Assembly: GCF_010389155.1 (NCBI RefSeq)
Contig: NC_057769.1
Coordinates: forward strand, 31,620,735-31,684,734
Source of the DNA: Erigeron canadensis
Taxonomy: Eukaryota > Streptophyta > Magnoliopsida > Asterales > Asteraceae
Length of the DNA: 64,000 nucleotides
Reading direction: 5' to 3'
Shown here: positions 48,351-60,649 of the stretch, piece by piece
Numbering within the stretch: the first letter of the stretch is position 1
Layout: each line of letters begins with the position of its first letter
Position numbers and translations under genes: made by a program
The notes under the pieces: generated by a model
Told to the model about the DNA's origin: nothing
Seen by the model: only the letters and a program-made list of their open reading frames with translations
The model's database searches: none

Positions 48351-49173
48351 ATTAGATTCTTATCGTACACAATATATTTTATATAAAAAAAACTAATAAT
48401 AAATGATGTACAAGGAGTTAACGCATGTTAAAAATAGACTAACAGATCGTTAATAGTAAACGGAGAAAATAATTACAAAAATGCCACCGCATCGCATATA
48501 ACCAAAGTTTGCTTTATTTACAAAAATGCCACCGCGTGTTTTTTTTAATTTGACACATGGCGATTTCTAATTAGACAATAATACCTTCTTTCCCTTCTCT
48601 CTTTAAGTCACCTTCTCATTTGATCTCTATCCTATATATTATATATATATATAAAAGTAAGAGTTTTAATTTTATTTAATTAAGAATATTAAAAAGGACA
48701 CATGTCGTTCCAAGAATGTGCCATGTGTTGCTAAAAGAATGCATTAATCCTGTTTTAGTTTATTGGTAGATAGTTTATGTTTTACTTTTAGAGAGAGTAG
48801 ATAATGTCATATCTAAGACATAGTATATCTAAAATTAAAATTAAAATTGACATAGAATAGTGAGACACGCGAGTTTTACTCATGCAGTGAGGATTCGATC
48901 CCCTTCAATTCCATTTGATTGGAGTCTTTGTGAGATTTTTTCTTGGATAGTTGGATGTCCACTCAATGAAGATGTAGTTGGGTTCGGTCTAGACAATCGA
49001 CTATCTCGGTTTGACTCACATTTGGATGGCGGAGAGCTTGCTATTCGACAGTTTTCGTTTTATTTATTTATTTATTTTTGACATAATTAGACAACTGGTT
49101 TTGTTGACATAATTAGACAATTTAGCCGAAAAGAAAATCTGAATGTGTTAAGCCTGAATGTGTTATAGACTTA

Positions 49174-50224
49174 AGAGTTAATTATAGAAATCGTCCCTGT
49201 CGTGGTACCCAGCTTGCAGGTTTCATTCCTAACTTTCAAAAATTACAGTTTTACTCCAAAAAACTTTGCTCCGTCAACAGTTTTAGTTCTGGCCATAAAC
49301 GTCCGTTTAAAATCAAGCCACGTAATTCGCACGTGATGGGTAATCTCGTAAATTGGCTTAATAATACCCAGAGTTAATTACAGAAATCGTCCCTGTTGTG
49401 GGTGATCAGTTGCAACTTTCATCCCTAACTTTCAAAAAATTACATTTTTGGTCCAAAATCCAAAATAAAATTAAACTCAAAATCATTTGGATTTCTAATG
49501 CATAACATATATTACAGATACAATCCCATATCCAAAATCAAACACAAATTTAATCCAATATTTAATGAAACTTCAAATCTCATTATTTCCATATCAATAC
49601 ATGATCTGTATACAAACATAATATATAATTATATATATTAGATCTATTCTTTATATACAATTAACTCACAGACAAAAAAATCTTAGAAAAAACCATTTTT
49701 ATTATTCTTAGCTCTTCCTCTGTATTTATAAGTTCTCAAAACAAAAATAAAACTAAGTAAAAAAAATATATCAATTACTTAAAACCCAAAAACACTTAAA
49801 TCCAAGAGAGTCTGAATCTCTAGTTTTCAAAAAGAGAGTAGGGTGTGAGTTAAGATTGTTTGTGAATCTATATGATAAAAATAGAAGAAGTTGGATAATT
49901 ATGATTTTTTTTTTTTGTGTGTAAATGTTTCTTTTCATATAGATTGAGGATAAAAATTTTGGACCAAAACTGTAATTTTTTGAAAGTTAGGGATGAAAGT
50001 TGCAAGTGGCCGTGTACAACAGGGATGATTTCTGTAATTAACTCTGGGTATTATTAAGCCAATTTACAAGATTACCCATCACGTGACTTGGTTTTAAACG
50101 GACGTTTATGCCAGGACTAAAACTGTTGACGGAACAAAGTTTTTTGGACTAAAACTGTAATTTTTGAAAGTTAGGTATGAAACCTTCAAGCTGAGTACCA
50201 GAGACGATTTCTGTAATTAACTCT
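49174..50224. mobile_element. Fold-back transposon with doubled ends
   Basis: Starts AGAGTTAATTATAGAAATCG and ends with its inverse ATTTCTGTAATTAACTCT. About 270 bases on each side are inverted copies, including AAACGGACGTTTA/TAAACGTCCGTTT and the CACGTGATGGGTAAT/ATTACCCATCACGTG blocks. The terminal word occurs a second time inside each arm, at 49372 and 50044. The 1051-bp element has no coding. Just outside it a 17-bp direct repeat AGCCGAAAAGAAAATCT lies at 49124-49140 and 50237-50253. Confidence 0.75.
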
Positions 50225-50738
50225 ATAATTAATTACAGCCGAAAAGAAAATCTTATGAATTTACTAATTGACGACAGAATTATGAATAACCACAAAACTC
50301 GTATCGATCGACTTAAATATCATATCTACCCACAACATATAAACACCTAACTTTCAACGCTAGGCAGCTAGCTTCATGGTTCATGCATTTGATAATTGTA
50401 TTGTATATTATAATCAATGTTATCCAAACCTATTATATGAATGCTTTTCATTTGTCGCATACTCTTTTATTTAATCAGCACTAAAAAAAAATACTTATAA
50501 AATATAGGAGAAAGAAAAAAGTCGGACTTGAAAAATAGAAGACGAAACTTATGTATCCGGCCTCTTAGTTAATGTATCAACTGGCTTAGAAAGTATTTCT
50601 TTTTTGATATTTTAATATTTTTAATGTTACATCTCCTAACTTTGGTGATTTAATGTCTTAACCCTTTTACCGTTGGTGTGTTTATGTTTTAACTCTCTTG
50701 AAATACTCGTATGTTTTTATGTGGAAAATATATTTATA

Positions 50739-51627
50739 CTAGTGCTCAGGCCCGTCCATTGGACGGGTAGTCTCAAGATATATAAATCTTATAATAATTA
50801 TAAAAAAAAATAAAAAAAATAAATCTGAAATAAAAAGTGTATGATCAATGACACAACTTAATAAATACGAAAGCTAAAGAAGAAACATATGAAAATTAAG
50901 TCTATATATATATTGATTTCAGTTCACCTTTTTTTTTTCCTCCAACGTTAGTTAAATAAAATAAAAAACAAAAGGTGTATAAACAATATCACAACTTAAT
51001 TAATACGAAATCTAAAAAGAAAACATATGAAAATTAACTCCATATAAATATTGATTCCAATTACCCTTTTTTCCCCCAACTTTAGTTAAATAAAAAGAGA
51101 AACAAAAAGTGTAGAGTATATAATTTGAAAAATACATATCAATCTATCAACAAAAACCATCTCGAACGTTTTGATTTTCTTTCGATTGTTCCACTCTGAA
51201 ACAGTCCATACATGCACAACACGGAGTCGTAGATGATGGTTAACATGTGTTGGCTTAAGATCTTCAAAATGAACTAATGTGGTCTTATTTTTTGTAGTTG
51301 AAGAAGAAGCCATAATGAATATATAATGGACAACAAACTAAATTAAAAGAGATAATAATAAGAATAACATAAAAATTCAATGTTAAATAATAATAATAAT
51401 GATTAAATATGAACATAGTATATAAATAAAAAACCTTTTTGGTAGTTTCTTGGTGGTGTATATATATAGATAATAATAATAAAGATTTATTTATTAAAGG
51501 TCGGTCATTTTTTATTATATAAATATTAAAAAATAGAGAATTAATAAAGAATGAGTATCAGACTAAAGGAGGGGGATGAGGGGTGCCAAGTGCACCCCCA
51601 ACCTCATCTTTTAGTTATACTATTATA
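50739..51627 (-). mobile_element. Helitron copy C with RPA-like OB-fold exon
   Basis: On the minus strand it ends with the hairpin CCCGTCCAATGGACGGG, then CCTGAGCACTAG and T (50739). The 5' end near 51627 is slightly changed (TATAATAGTATAACT). The minus strand of 51140-51313 reads MASSSTTKNKTTLVHFEDLK and then PTHVNHHLRLRVVHVW...KTFEMVFVD, the first strands of an RPA70-type OB fold (family pattern: LSDLKPGR..W.I.VRV.R.W ... EM.L.D). Plant autonomous Helitrons carry RPA-like genes, so this is best read as a leftover of one. The frame breaks after IQ-like sequence. Confidence 0.75.
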
Positions 51628-51639
51628 ATTTTTTTTTTC

Positions 51640-52880
51640 TTTAAGTTATTTGTTATTCTTAACATATTTTCTTTGACGTTCAAGTCTGGACCTATACGGG
51701 AAAAAAAATTCAACAGTCTTGTAACTCTAAAGAATTAAATTCAAGATCTGTGGGTAAAATCAAGAAAACGTCCTTGAAAGTTGATTTGTATCTCATTAGC
51801 TACCTCTTTGTTATTATTTTCAAGTATTTTTCTTATTCACCTCAAAATAGGGGCAAGGTGTGGAGCTTGGTATGGAATCGATTTGTGTGAAACTGAGAGA
51901 AAACACGACTTCCACTTATTCGGTTACCTTTTCGTTTGGAGTTAGTCGGTTTCACAAATCACATGTGATACCGTATACATTGACCGTTAAAATCTATTTT
52001 AATTTTATCAAATAGCTAAAATATTGAACACTACCCTAAGGTTTTATCATATAACATTTTATTTTTAAAATCACAATATAGAATTCTATACAAAAGTTCA
52101 CTATAAATCCTTTCACTTTAAATTTAAGTTGTCATATAAACAATTTTCGTACCTTGCACTACCAGAGTAATTATTAGAAGAATTCTATTCAAGTCTCCGA
52201 TTGAAACTTGTCGTACGTCGATGACGTAGCTGCTCAACTACCACCGATTGAAAACTTATTTTAGTGGTTTAATGATTATTTTTTTTTAATTATTAAATGT
52301 TATTTTTTTTGGGGCTTTGCTAAACGAAGCCCTAAGAGCTTTTGTTAAGGTGCATTAATTAGTTGTACACTTACCATAAAATTCAGTGGGTGAACTTTTA
52401 ATATGAAAATGTACAATCTTGTTATGCACGTTAAATGAAGCCCTAAGGGCTTTGTTTAACATTTTCTTTTTTTTTTTTATTAAATGTCTTTTTTTTTTAT
52501 TAAATATGAAATGGTGTGGTTTTCGTATAATTGATTATTTTTGAAAATAAAAAATTAAATTAATTTAAATGGTGGGTTGTAATGACTTTGTAACATGTTA
52601 TTGGTTTAATGTGTGGGTTGATATGGATTGACATATGATGACATCCTCCTCCCTTATTAGAATTTGAGACTTGATCATTAAGCCACCTTCACGATGATTG
52701 AATTTTGAGTGAAAACTAATTTGGTTAATCTCTTTGTATGCCCACCCCATATATAAGCTATATTCTAGTTACACGACCATATCTATTGAAATTGTAACAT
52801 TTTTAACAAGACAACATGCTCTCCATTTAACTCATGAATGAGAGTCTAATTTTAAAGTCTTTTCAGCTATACTAAGTGTG
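51640..52880. other. Spacer with short inverted repeat words
   Basis: AT-rich. GCTTTGCTAAACGAAGCCCT near 52314 and AAATGAAGCCCTAAGGGCTT near 52433 share GAAGCCCTAAG(A/G)GCTTT, suggesting a small repeat unit. No gene seen. Confidence 0.45.
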
Positions 52881-52884
52881 TGTT

Positions 52885-53345
52885 TATTTTTTGAAAAATA
52901 AGTATTATTCGCATCAAAAAATACACTACTCTGCGATTGCAGAGTGGTCGATTCGTACAAAATGGAGGATTAGATTACATTAAAACGATTCGAATCCCCC
53001 CAACTTATAGTTCATTTTTTCAATCTACTTATATACCACAAAAAACCGATAACTTTAACATCTAGAAAAACTTTGCTACTACAAATCTTTGCCCCTTGAA
53101 AGAACTTCTCATTCCTTGTTTTTCACAAATACCAACACGTGACGAATATAATATCTTTAAAAACCTTTCTTTCTTTCTTTCCCAGACCCACTTTGTCATA
53201 GTAGTCTACACTAAGCTACCCATGAATTAATTAATCATATTCAACAAGATAGTTAAAAAAAATAAAAAAACATCGAAATCCTCCCTTGCTTGACAAATCG
53301 GGCAAACTTTCCATAACCACATCATAAAACCATAAATAGAAAACC
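52885..53345 (-). mobile_element. Decayed LINE fragment
   Basis: The minus strand, over frameshifts, reads CPICQARED (zinc-finger part), TRNEKFFQGAK and DVKVIGFLWYISR...ISWGD, matching the end of the LINE at 2721-3302 ([13 protein letters not shown]...ITWDDW). It ends in an A-rich tail at about 52885. Much older than the two LINE pieces with duplications. Confidence 0.6.
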
Positions 53346-53812
53346 CCGAAAATCCAAACTCAAAACAATAATATCTTTTCCAAATTTCAAAAGGGTATTT
53401 TAGGAAAATAATATAAGTCGGTAATTACCAAAGAAGACTGTTTTGGCAGCTTTTGACATACTAAAATATCTAAAAGCCAGATTAATACACGTGTCCTATA
53501 CATTAGTTGGTTGTAAAAAAAAACTCGACTCGGTTGTTCACATATAATCATTCTTAACTTAAATTTATTACCATATAATAAATATTTCTTTTTGATATTT
53601 AATATCTATTTATTTATATTTATATATTTAATTCAATATAAAGTAGCCTTCTATATATAATGACATCATCAACCTATATATATACACACATGCATACATT
53701 CATTACATACATCCCTCTGTTTTTCTTTCTTTCGATTTAGTGCTCACCGGATAATATTTTCCGGCAGCTGAGTACGGAGGAGAAACTGCAGAGGATCTTT
53801 GTTTATTCTTCA

Positions 53813-55709
53813 ATGGCTGCTATCTTCCGTACACTTCTTTTGCTGCTCACTTTATCAGGTAAAATACTTTTATTATTATTATTAATACATTCTTTTGTTT
53901 ATTAGTTAGTTAATTATAATGTGGGATTCATTTATTTTTTGTTAAATTTTATTGATTTATTTTGTTTTCTGGGCTTTTCTAAAAGTATTTTTATCTGGGG
54001 TTCATCAAAAATATAAAATAGTTAAATCTTGTTGATTTTATTGGGGTTTTGAAAGTTTCTTGCTTTTTTCTGTAATGTTTTTGGATTTAGTGTGTAATTA
54101 CTTGGATAAAATTATTGAATATCAAATGCAAGAAAACTGAGATAGATACATAAATTTGTGGTTTAATGTAGTGCATATCTAATTGCAAAAAAGTACTAAA
54201 ACAAGATTTTAAACCATAACTGTATAAAGTTTCCGACTTTGTATGTTCAAAGCTCCAATTTTGCTAGCTGCTCAATGTTCCGTGCATTGAAAGGGTAGTT
54301 TGGGTTTTTTTATTTATTTTTTTATTTTTAATATTTGTTACAATAAGGATTATGAATTGTGAGTATTACAGTATATCGGGGTGAGTCGATGGGTATCCAT
54401 GTAGGGTTGCCCCATCACCCTTTTTTTTGATTAAATATTATATATGTATTTTTATGTTGAAGTCTTTTGGCATTTTTTTTATAAGTTTTGTTGTCCTAAT
54501 CAGGATTTTATTTGTTTGTAGAGTTATTTGTTGGAATATTAAGTATTGGAGTTGGAGTGAACTATGGAAGGATTGCAAACAATCTCCCATCTCCTTCTCA
54601 AGTATCTGGTCTGCTAAAATCGTTAAATATTAATCGAGTAAAAGTCTATGACGCCGAACCAAAAGTATTAGAAGCGTTTGCAGGAACCAATGTTGAATTC
54701 ATTATCGGTTTAGGAAACGAGTACCTTCAAAGAATGAGAGATACTCAACAAGCTCAAATATGGATTCAACAAAACGTTCAACCTTATATTTCGCAAACTA
54801 AAATCACGGGTATTAATGTTGGAAACGAGATTTTAGGAGGAGGGGATACTGAGTTAGCGTCGTATTTACTTCCTGCTATGAAGGGAATGCATGGAGCTTT
54901 AGTTAATCTTGGATTAGACAAGCAAGTTTATATAACGACCGCTCATTCCCTTCAAATTTTAGCGACTTCTTTCCCACCTTCTCAAGGGACTTTTCAAGAA
55001 AGTATGGTGCAATACATAAAACCAATACTCGACTTTCATGCTCAAGTTGATTCGCCTTTTTTCATCAATGCATATCCTTATTTTGCATACAAAAGTGACC
55101 CAAACAACGTTCCGTTGGAATATGTGCTTTTTCAACCCAACAATGGGTCAGTTGACCCAAATACGAATTTGAAATACGACAATATGTTATATGCACAGAT
55201 TGATGCTGTTTATTCTGCTATAAAGGCATTGGGTCATACTGATATTGAAGTTAAAATCTCTGAGACTGGCTGGCCTTCTAAAGGAGATGAAAACGAGGCT
55301 GGAGCAACAGTAGAGAATGCTGGTATATATAATAGAAATTTGATGCAGAGGATGCGACAGGGTCAAAGTACTCCAGCCCGCCCTTCACAGCCGATTGACA
55401 TTTACGTTTTTGCCCTGTTTAATGAGAATCAGAAGCCCGGACCAACGTCTGAGAGGAATTTTGGATTGTATTATCCTGATGGCTCCCTGGTTTATAACCT
55501 TGGCATTCAAACACAAAGTTATATTCTTCCAAGAATGGACTATTCATCTTCACATAAAAACGTAAGCATTATTACTTGATTGTTCATACATGATATAGCA
55601 GATTTCTTGTTTTTTTTTTTTTTTTTAACATGTTTTGTATTTGCAGGTGTTTTCCTTCGTCAGAATTCTCGCTTTGTTTATTGGATTCTATTCTTTGCTT
55701 AAGAGATGA
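53813..55709 (+). CDS. Glucan endo-1,3-beta-glucosidase (GH17), GPI-anchor type without X8 domain
   Basis: Hydrolyses beta-1,3-glucan (callose) in the wall. Exons 53813-53858, 54522-55561 and 55647-55709, phases match, 382 aa. Residues 1-26 are a signal peptide; the mature protein begins about IGVGVNYGRIANNLPSP. Catalytic acid Glu 118 is in GINVGNEI and the nucleophile Glu 263 in KISETGWPSKG; YVFALFNENQKPGP and ERNFGLYYPDG close the barrel. After the barrel there is no carbohydrate-binding X8 module, but the last exon encodes VFSFVRILALFIGFYSLLKR, a hydrophobic tail that suggests a GPI-anchor signal, although the final KR is unusual. Most like the Arabidopsis group of enzymes 11 and 14. TATA-like repeats lie at 53650-53690. 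Confidence 0.93.
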
Positions 55710-57540
55710 AAAGTTAACTCAAATTTTGTTGACTAGTATACATAGGGAGCTCTAAGTCCCTAAAGAGGATTGTCTTTTGAGGTACTCTTTTTTTTTACTC
55801 TATTCCTATCATTTTTTCGAGTGCAAATTTGTAAATTAGTTGTTAATCTTGACCCAGTAATGGTAAAAGGGTCGACTTTCCCAGGTTGGCTGAACAGAAA
55901 TCCCTTTCAGTTGTTCACCTACTGATGGTTGCCTACCAATTAGTTGAGTTCATAATGGTCATAATAACAAGATAGTATTTTTCAAGGAATCATAATATCA
56001 TAATCTGAAATTATATGCATCCACTCATCTAATTAGGACCAATTACTCTAGCCAACTCCACCATCTTTCTAAGATGATATTGTTAGGACCCCATCAACCA
56101 CCAAATATGTGGGCTCAGGATTCTCAAAGTGTCTGTTAGAAAGTTGTAAAGTGAACCTTTTTACATTCAATACATTAGTTCCATTTCAGAAAATGTCCAA
56201 GATTTGCTGCACAACTATTACGTTTTTTTTACAAAAAATATATGCTTAATGTGTAATTAGAAACTTTTAAAAGAGAGGGTCAATGATGTATATCCTGTAG
56301 TTAGAAAATAACCATATACTTAATAGAGAATGCAACATTGTCAGAAATTGTAAAATAAAGATATGGTCACTAGTCTCCATCCCATCTTATCTCCACCAAC
56401 AATCATGGAATATAGAATCTTACTGCAAACAAAATTCTTCATGTCTTATAGTTTACAAAAGTTCAAATTTTATTCAATCATATTCAAAAGTCATCCTTCT
56501 CTAATTCAATATTGACGGTGGGACCAGTCGATAGGAGACTGATAATGGGTCGGATATCCATTTATCATTCTCTAATCATGATGGGTCGGTAATCCATTTT
56601 TATTATCCTCTCTATTCCAATATTTGCAGTCCTACTCGTATTTCATTATAAAAAATCAAGGATAATAAATGAAAGCTCATCCATGTTGCCTTCAAGTGTA
56701 CATCTTTCATGTCCACACTGTATCCTTATTGTCATCGTTTATTTATTATTTATGTGAGAAAGCGATTTGGCTGCTTTACCATTCGGTGGGGAGATATCTT
56801 TCTGTCTTTTTCTCTTTTTCTTTCCTTAGCTCACCGTTATTGTATACTACTTGTAATATATAGTAATAGTACGCTAAACACTAGTCCAAGTTGGGTAACT
56901 TTTACATTAAAAAGTTCAAGAATCTGACTTGAGTACATCTTAGTTTGTTTTTTGCCCATGTTGAACGACCCTTGAAAATTCTTTTTTGGGCTCTTTGAGG
57001 TCTTTGAAAGGTTATTATTTGCAAATTCGTGACATGAAATAATATCTTCTTGGAAGTGGATTTCAACATCAAGGAATACATGTCTAACTTTACAAGTGTT
57101 CTTAGAGTCACCTTCTCCCAAAAGGGGTAAGACCGACAAGTAATCTGGTTTATTTGACATTAAGACAATTCATCTTCCCACCACCCGATTAGCTCCAAAT
57201 TCGGAATTAGTAATGTTAATTGACAAAAACAGGAATGCCAACATCGTCCTACCCTTAAGCCATATGCGTGTCGTGATTCATCAAAGTCATGTTATATGTC
57301 GTATTTTCATTGTATTTGCCAACTGGCAGCCTCCTGTTGGCTTTAAATTCCCGGTGTCTATCTGGGGTCCACTTGATTAGGCTTGCCATGTTGAAAATGA
57401 GGTTTATTAAGTATGCACTTTTAAGGGTCATTATCCCACTAACCCTTGTACTAATTCATGAACCAAATATTTCAAAAATGGCGATTAGATAGAAATTCTT
57501 ACTTTTCTTGTTCAACTAATCTAATGAATTTAATTGTGAC
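55710..57540. other. 3' flank of the glucanase gene and spacer
   Basis: No host gene seen. The minus strand at 56837-57160 is open for 107 codons and holds KVRHVFLDVEIHFQEDII, faintly like the end of a Copia integrase (HxFxSRDVxFHEDIF); too weak for a firm call. Confidence 0.4.
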
Positions 57541-59350
57541 AGGCGAAAGTTGAGGATTCACATTCAGAGCCACAACAACGCTTTCAGCCCAACAGCATCC
57601 TATTACCTTCATAGTACACATTGTTACAACATACTTATTCTCCAATAGATATTTCATGTTCCCTTTTCTTATAGTTTATTAGAAATTCATCTTAATTTTA
57701 TACAGAATTGCAAATAAACCAAACCCGCTTCAGCAGCCACCAGGAACATCAATAAAATGGGAGCGAAAAACATTCTTGAAACAGTTTATAGGGTTTTATT
57801 TTTTATCATCATATAATTCTTGCTTTTGTTTTCAATTTTATATAGATTTTCCATACAGGTGTGTATCGATACATTTGAGTAATACTGACTGATTTATTTT
57901 TTATTTTTTGATATTGGATGTTAACTTCAAATTACATTATACATATCTCACCAGTTCTACATTGTTAATTATTGTTAGTATTCTATGTTATCTGTCTGGT
58001 TTATTTTATTGTTAGTTATTGGATTATTGGTTGGCCTGCTTCACTTTTTAAATATGAGAATAATTTTATGGTAGTACTATTATTTAGGCTGCAATCATTC
58101 ATATTTTGAGCATTAAGCAAGAATTATAATCAATGATGACTTGATAGCATTTAGAATACGATCAATTGCTTTCAGATTTTTATCACATAAAAAGTCTTCA
58201 TAACATTTGGGGTCCCCAAGTTACTTTTTATGGGCCTTGCTTCTAGTGCACTTTAGACTTCCCTAGTTGTAACCTTGTAAGGAATAAATTCCCGATAAGT
58301 TTTTGCTCATCAATTAAATATTAACAAAAGTTGGCAACCTACCCGAAATTAGTAGGTCAATCAAAATGGCCAGTGAGCATAATGGGTTGGGGGTATGTTT
58401 GGGCGGCCCGTGTTAGTTTTACTTGCAGGTTGCAGCTGTTGTCGTTTTTTTTTTCCCTTTCCAAATCGAACTCGAACGCACCCTCATTAAGTATTGTCTC
58501 AAGCCTGACTTGAATCCTTCTAATCATGCCTCTAACTACTTTGAGAAGACACCAACTACAAACCTTTTGCTTTGCCAAGTCATTTACTCGCAAGCTATTT
58601 TTTTAGCTATCAATTAGAGTGCGTTTGGCAAAATAAGTTGGAATTAGAACTTACAGAGCCGTTAATTGAAACTTCTAGACAAAAGTTTTTGTTAACATAA
58701 GTTTGTTTGACAAAGTTAGCCAAATATTCCTATAAATCCCAAAATGCAATGCAATTTAATTAGAGATAATTTTATTACTATTAATAAGCTAAAACTTCTC
58801 TCGTATTCATAAATCAGTTAAATTACGGACAAAAAGCACTAGTTAGAAAACTCGTCTGTCAAATTGGGTAAAGTCTAGGAATGTAGCTTGCAATCATGAA
58901 TAAATGATAGAAGATCTTGCAACCGAGATTAGTTTCCATTTATCATGTTTCCATAGTATTAGTTTCCTTCCTTTGATTTAGGCTAATCTATAAATATAGC
59001 CTCTTGTAATCCTTATGAATCATAATCAAATACAATAACCTATAAGGTTTCATATCCTAAAACATGACGATACATCATTTGATGTACAGAATCATGACTC
59101 ACATGACAAATTAGATAAAATAGATAATCCATAATTTTTGTTACACCCTTGAATTGTGCCCTGGGCGATGCCATCATTTCTTCCGACATAAGTATGGCAT
59201 CAAACCAATGAAGGTTGTGAAAATTAAGAGCATATATATACGTCACCTACTTACCATACAACAAAGAGTGAAAAACCATCAACTCGACTTCCCCAAAAAG
59301 TGCAAAGTAAAACTTATGAATAAAGAATTAGTTACAACAACAGTTGACAT
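57541..59350. other. Spacer without recognised gene
   Basis: At 57542-57614 an open patch AKVEDSHSEPQQRFQPNSIL to a stop follows a GACAG acceptor-like site; it could be a 3' exon, but I see nothing it joins to. The rest is AT-rich without coding. Confidence 0.4.
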
Positions 59351-59352
59351 AC

Positions 59353-60404
59353 CTTTAGTTAGATCCCTATTCAAAGGCGGTCTCGGTGTCAATATGGAGT
59401 CAAGTGATTTCTTCAGAGTTAGTGCCGGCTCCCAATTTGGGGCAATCTGTGAAATTGATGTAATAAATACTTTGAAAAATATACTAAATAAAGAAACTAG
59501 CATATAGTAACAATTTGAATGATTACTAATATTCTCAAATGCATGGGCTAACAGAATGAAAGTACCATGAGGTATTTTAAGATCAAAAAAACATACCTCC
59601 AAGCAACACTCATTAATGAGTCTACTCCTCGAGTAGTTCCTCTCATTAAAATACCGAATAGCAAGCGTATTCATGATCATCTCTTTTTCTAATGACACCT
59701 TGATACGATGATGAAATAGTGCATAGCGCGCAACTACGTAAATAATGGTTATAAAAAGGTTAACCAAGTTGAAGAAAGAAAGTTGCTATATATCTTGAAC
59801 CATCTTACCATCTCAGGACTCAGAATTTGATCTTTTAATATTTAAAAATACAAATTAGTGACACTTAAAAGTAACACGAGTGCATACTACCTTTCTTAAA
59901 ACGGTCTTCAGCAGAAATCTTGAATCTCATTGCCTGTAAAGTCCATAGGAACGAATTAAGACGATAACACTTAAAACAGAATATGATCAAACAAACTAAT
60001 GAAATATATCGAGATAAGATGACCTCAATGACTTGTGTAGAATATAATGTCTTGGTAGTAAATCCAGGTACGACGGCGTTAACACGGAGTGTCTCGGCAG
60101 CAGCAGCAATGAGCATATCTTTTACTCCCTCTGCATATCATATCGCACAACACTTCCAAATCCTCAAACTTAATTCATTTCCCAAAGAGTTATATATGTA
60201 AAATACAATCTCTTGTTCTTTATACATACATATGTGTGTTTGTGTGTACGTAGACTGTAAAATCATGTACCCATTAAATAATAACTAAAAAAGGTTGAAA
60301 TAATAGAAAGGTAAAAGTTACAACGTACAGCTTCACTTACCTTCTTTAAAACGATTTTCGATTACTAACTTGAGAGCAAATGCCTTCCAATATTGAGGAG
60401 CAAT
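59353..60404 (-). CDS. Unrecognised multi-exon gene or pseudogene (partial)
   Basis: Six candidate exons on the minus strand, each with AG before and GT after, and with compatible phases: 60341-60404 (IAPQYWKAFALKLVIENRF), 60024-60130 (GVKDMLIAAAAETLRVNAVV...), 59891-59933 (AMRFKISAEDRFKK), 59809-59831 (DQILSPEM, 23 bp), 59597-59698 (VSLEKEMIMNTLAIRYFNER...) and 59353-59446 (IAPNWEPALTLKKSLDSIL...). IAP-x-W-x-A-L-x-LK starts the first and last. Segments such as EAMRFKISAEDRFKK recall the helix A-x-R-x-K-x-x-AE-x-x-F of DUF3444-type J proteins, but that is weak. No start codon, first exon or stop was located. Could be a decaying gene fragment. Confidence 0.35.
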
Positions 60405-60649
60405 CTGTAAATTCACATGCCCCAAAAATACATGCCCTCGGTATCTCGATCGATACAAATTAACAGGTTGATCCGAACAAAACCAAAGTCCAAAGACAAC
60501 TTAGTGATTAATGATGTATCATAACATGTGAAACAAACTAAATAAAACAAATGGAAAACCACCATGTGGTTGTGGAATAAGCAGCGTGGTTTGTATCAGC
60601 GCGGTTGTGGAATAAGAGCGTGCTCGTACTGTTCACCTGACAAATTCTG

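Larger units (their letters stand above)
44405..48632. mobile_element. Mutator-like element (MULE) with long TIRs and FAR1 gene
   Basis: The ends (about 44405-44600 and 48445-48632) are long imperfect inverted repeats; matching blocks include CATGTGTCAAATTAAAA, ACACGCGGTG(A/G)CATTTTTGTAAATAAAGC and TTATATGC(A/G)A(C/T)GCGGTGGCA. Between them are a FAR1-type gene (44731-46449) and repeat arrays in opposite orientation on its two sides. No transposase core is left, so the element is non-autonomous. It lies next to an (AT)n run of about 28 bases, which hides the 9-bp duplication expected for this class. Confidence 0.8.

Noticed and set aside
56837..57160. Possible Copia integrase fragment on the minus strand
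   Set aside because: Only one short stretch (HVFLDVEIHFQEDI) resembles the family and neighbouring sequence gives no support, so it is only mentioned in the spacer entry.
59154..59507. 117-codon plus-strand open frame
   Set aside because: It overlaps the minus-strand exon at 59353-59446, whose splice borders and phase are better supported.
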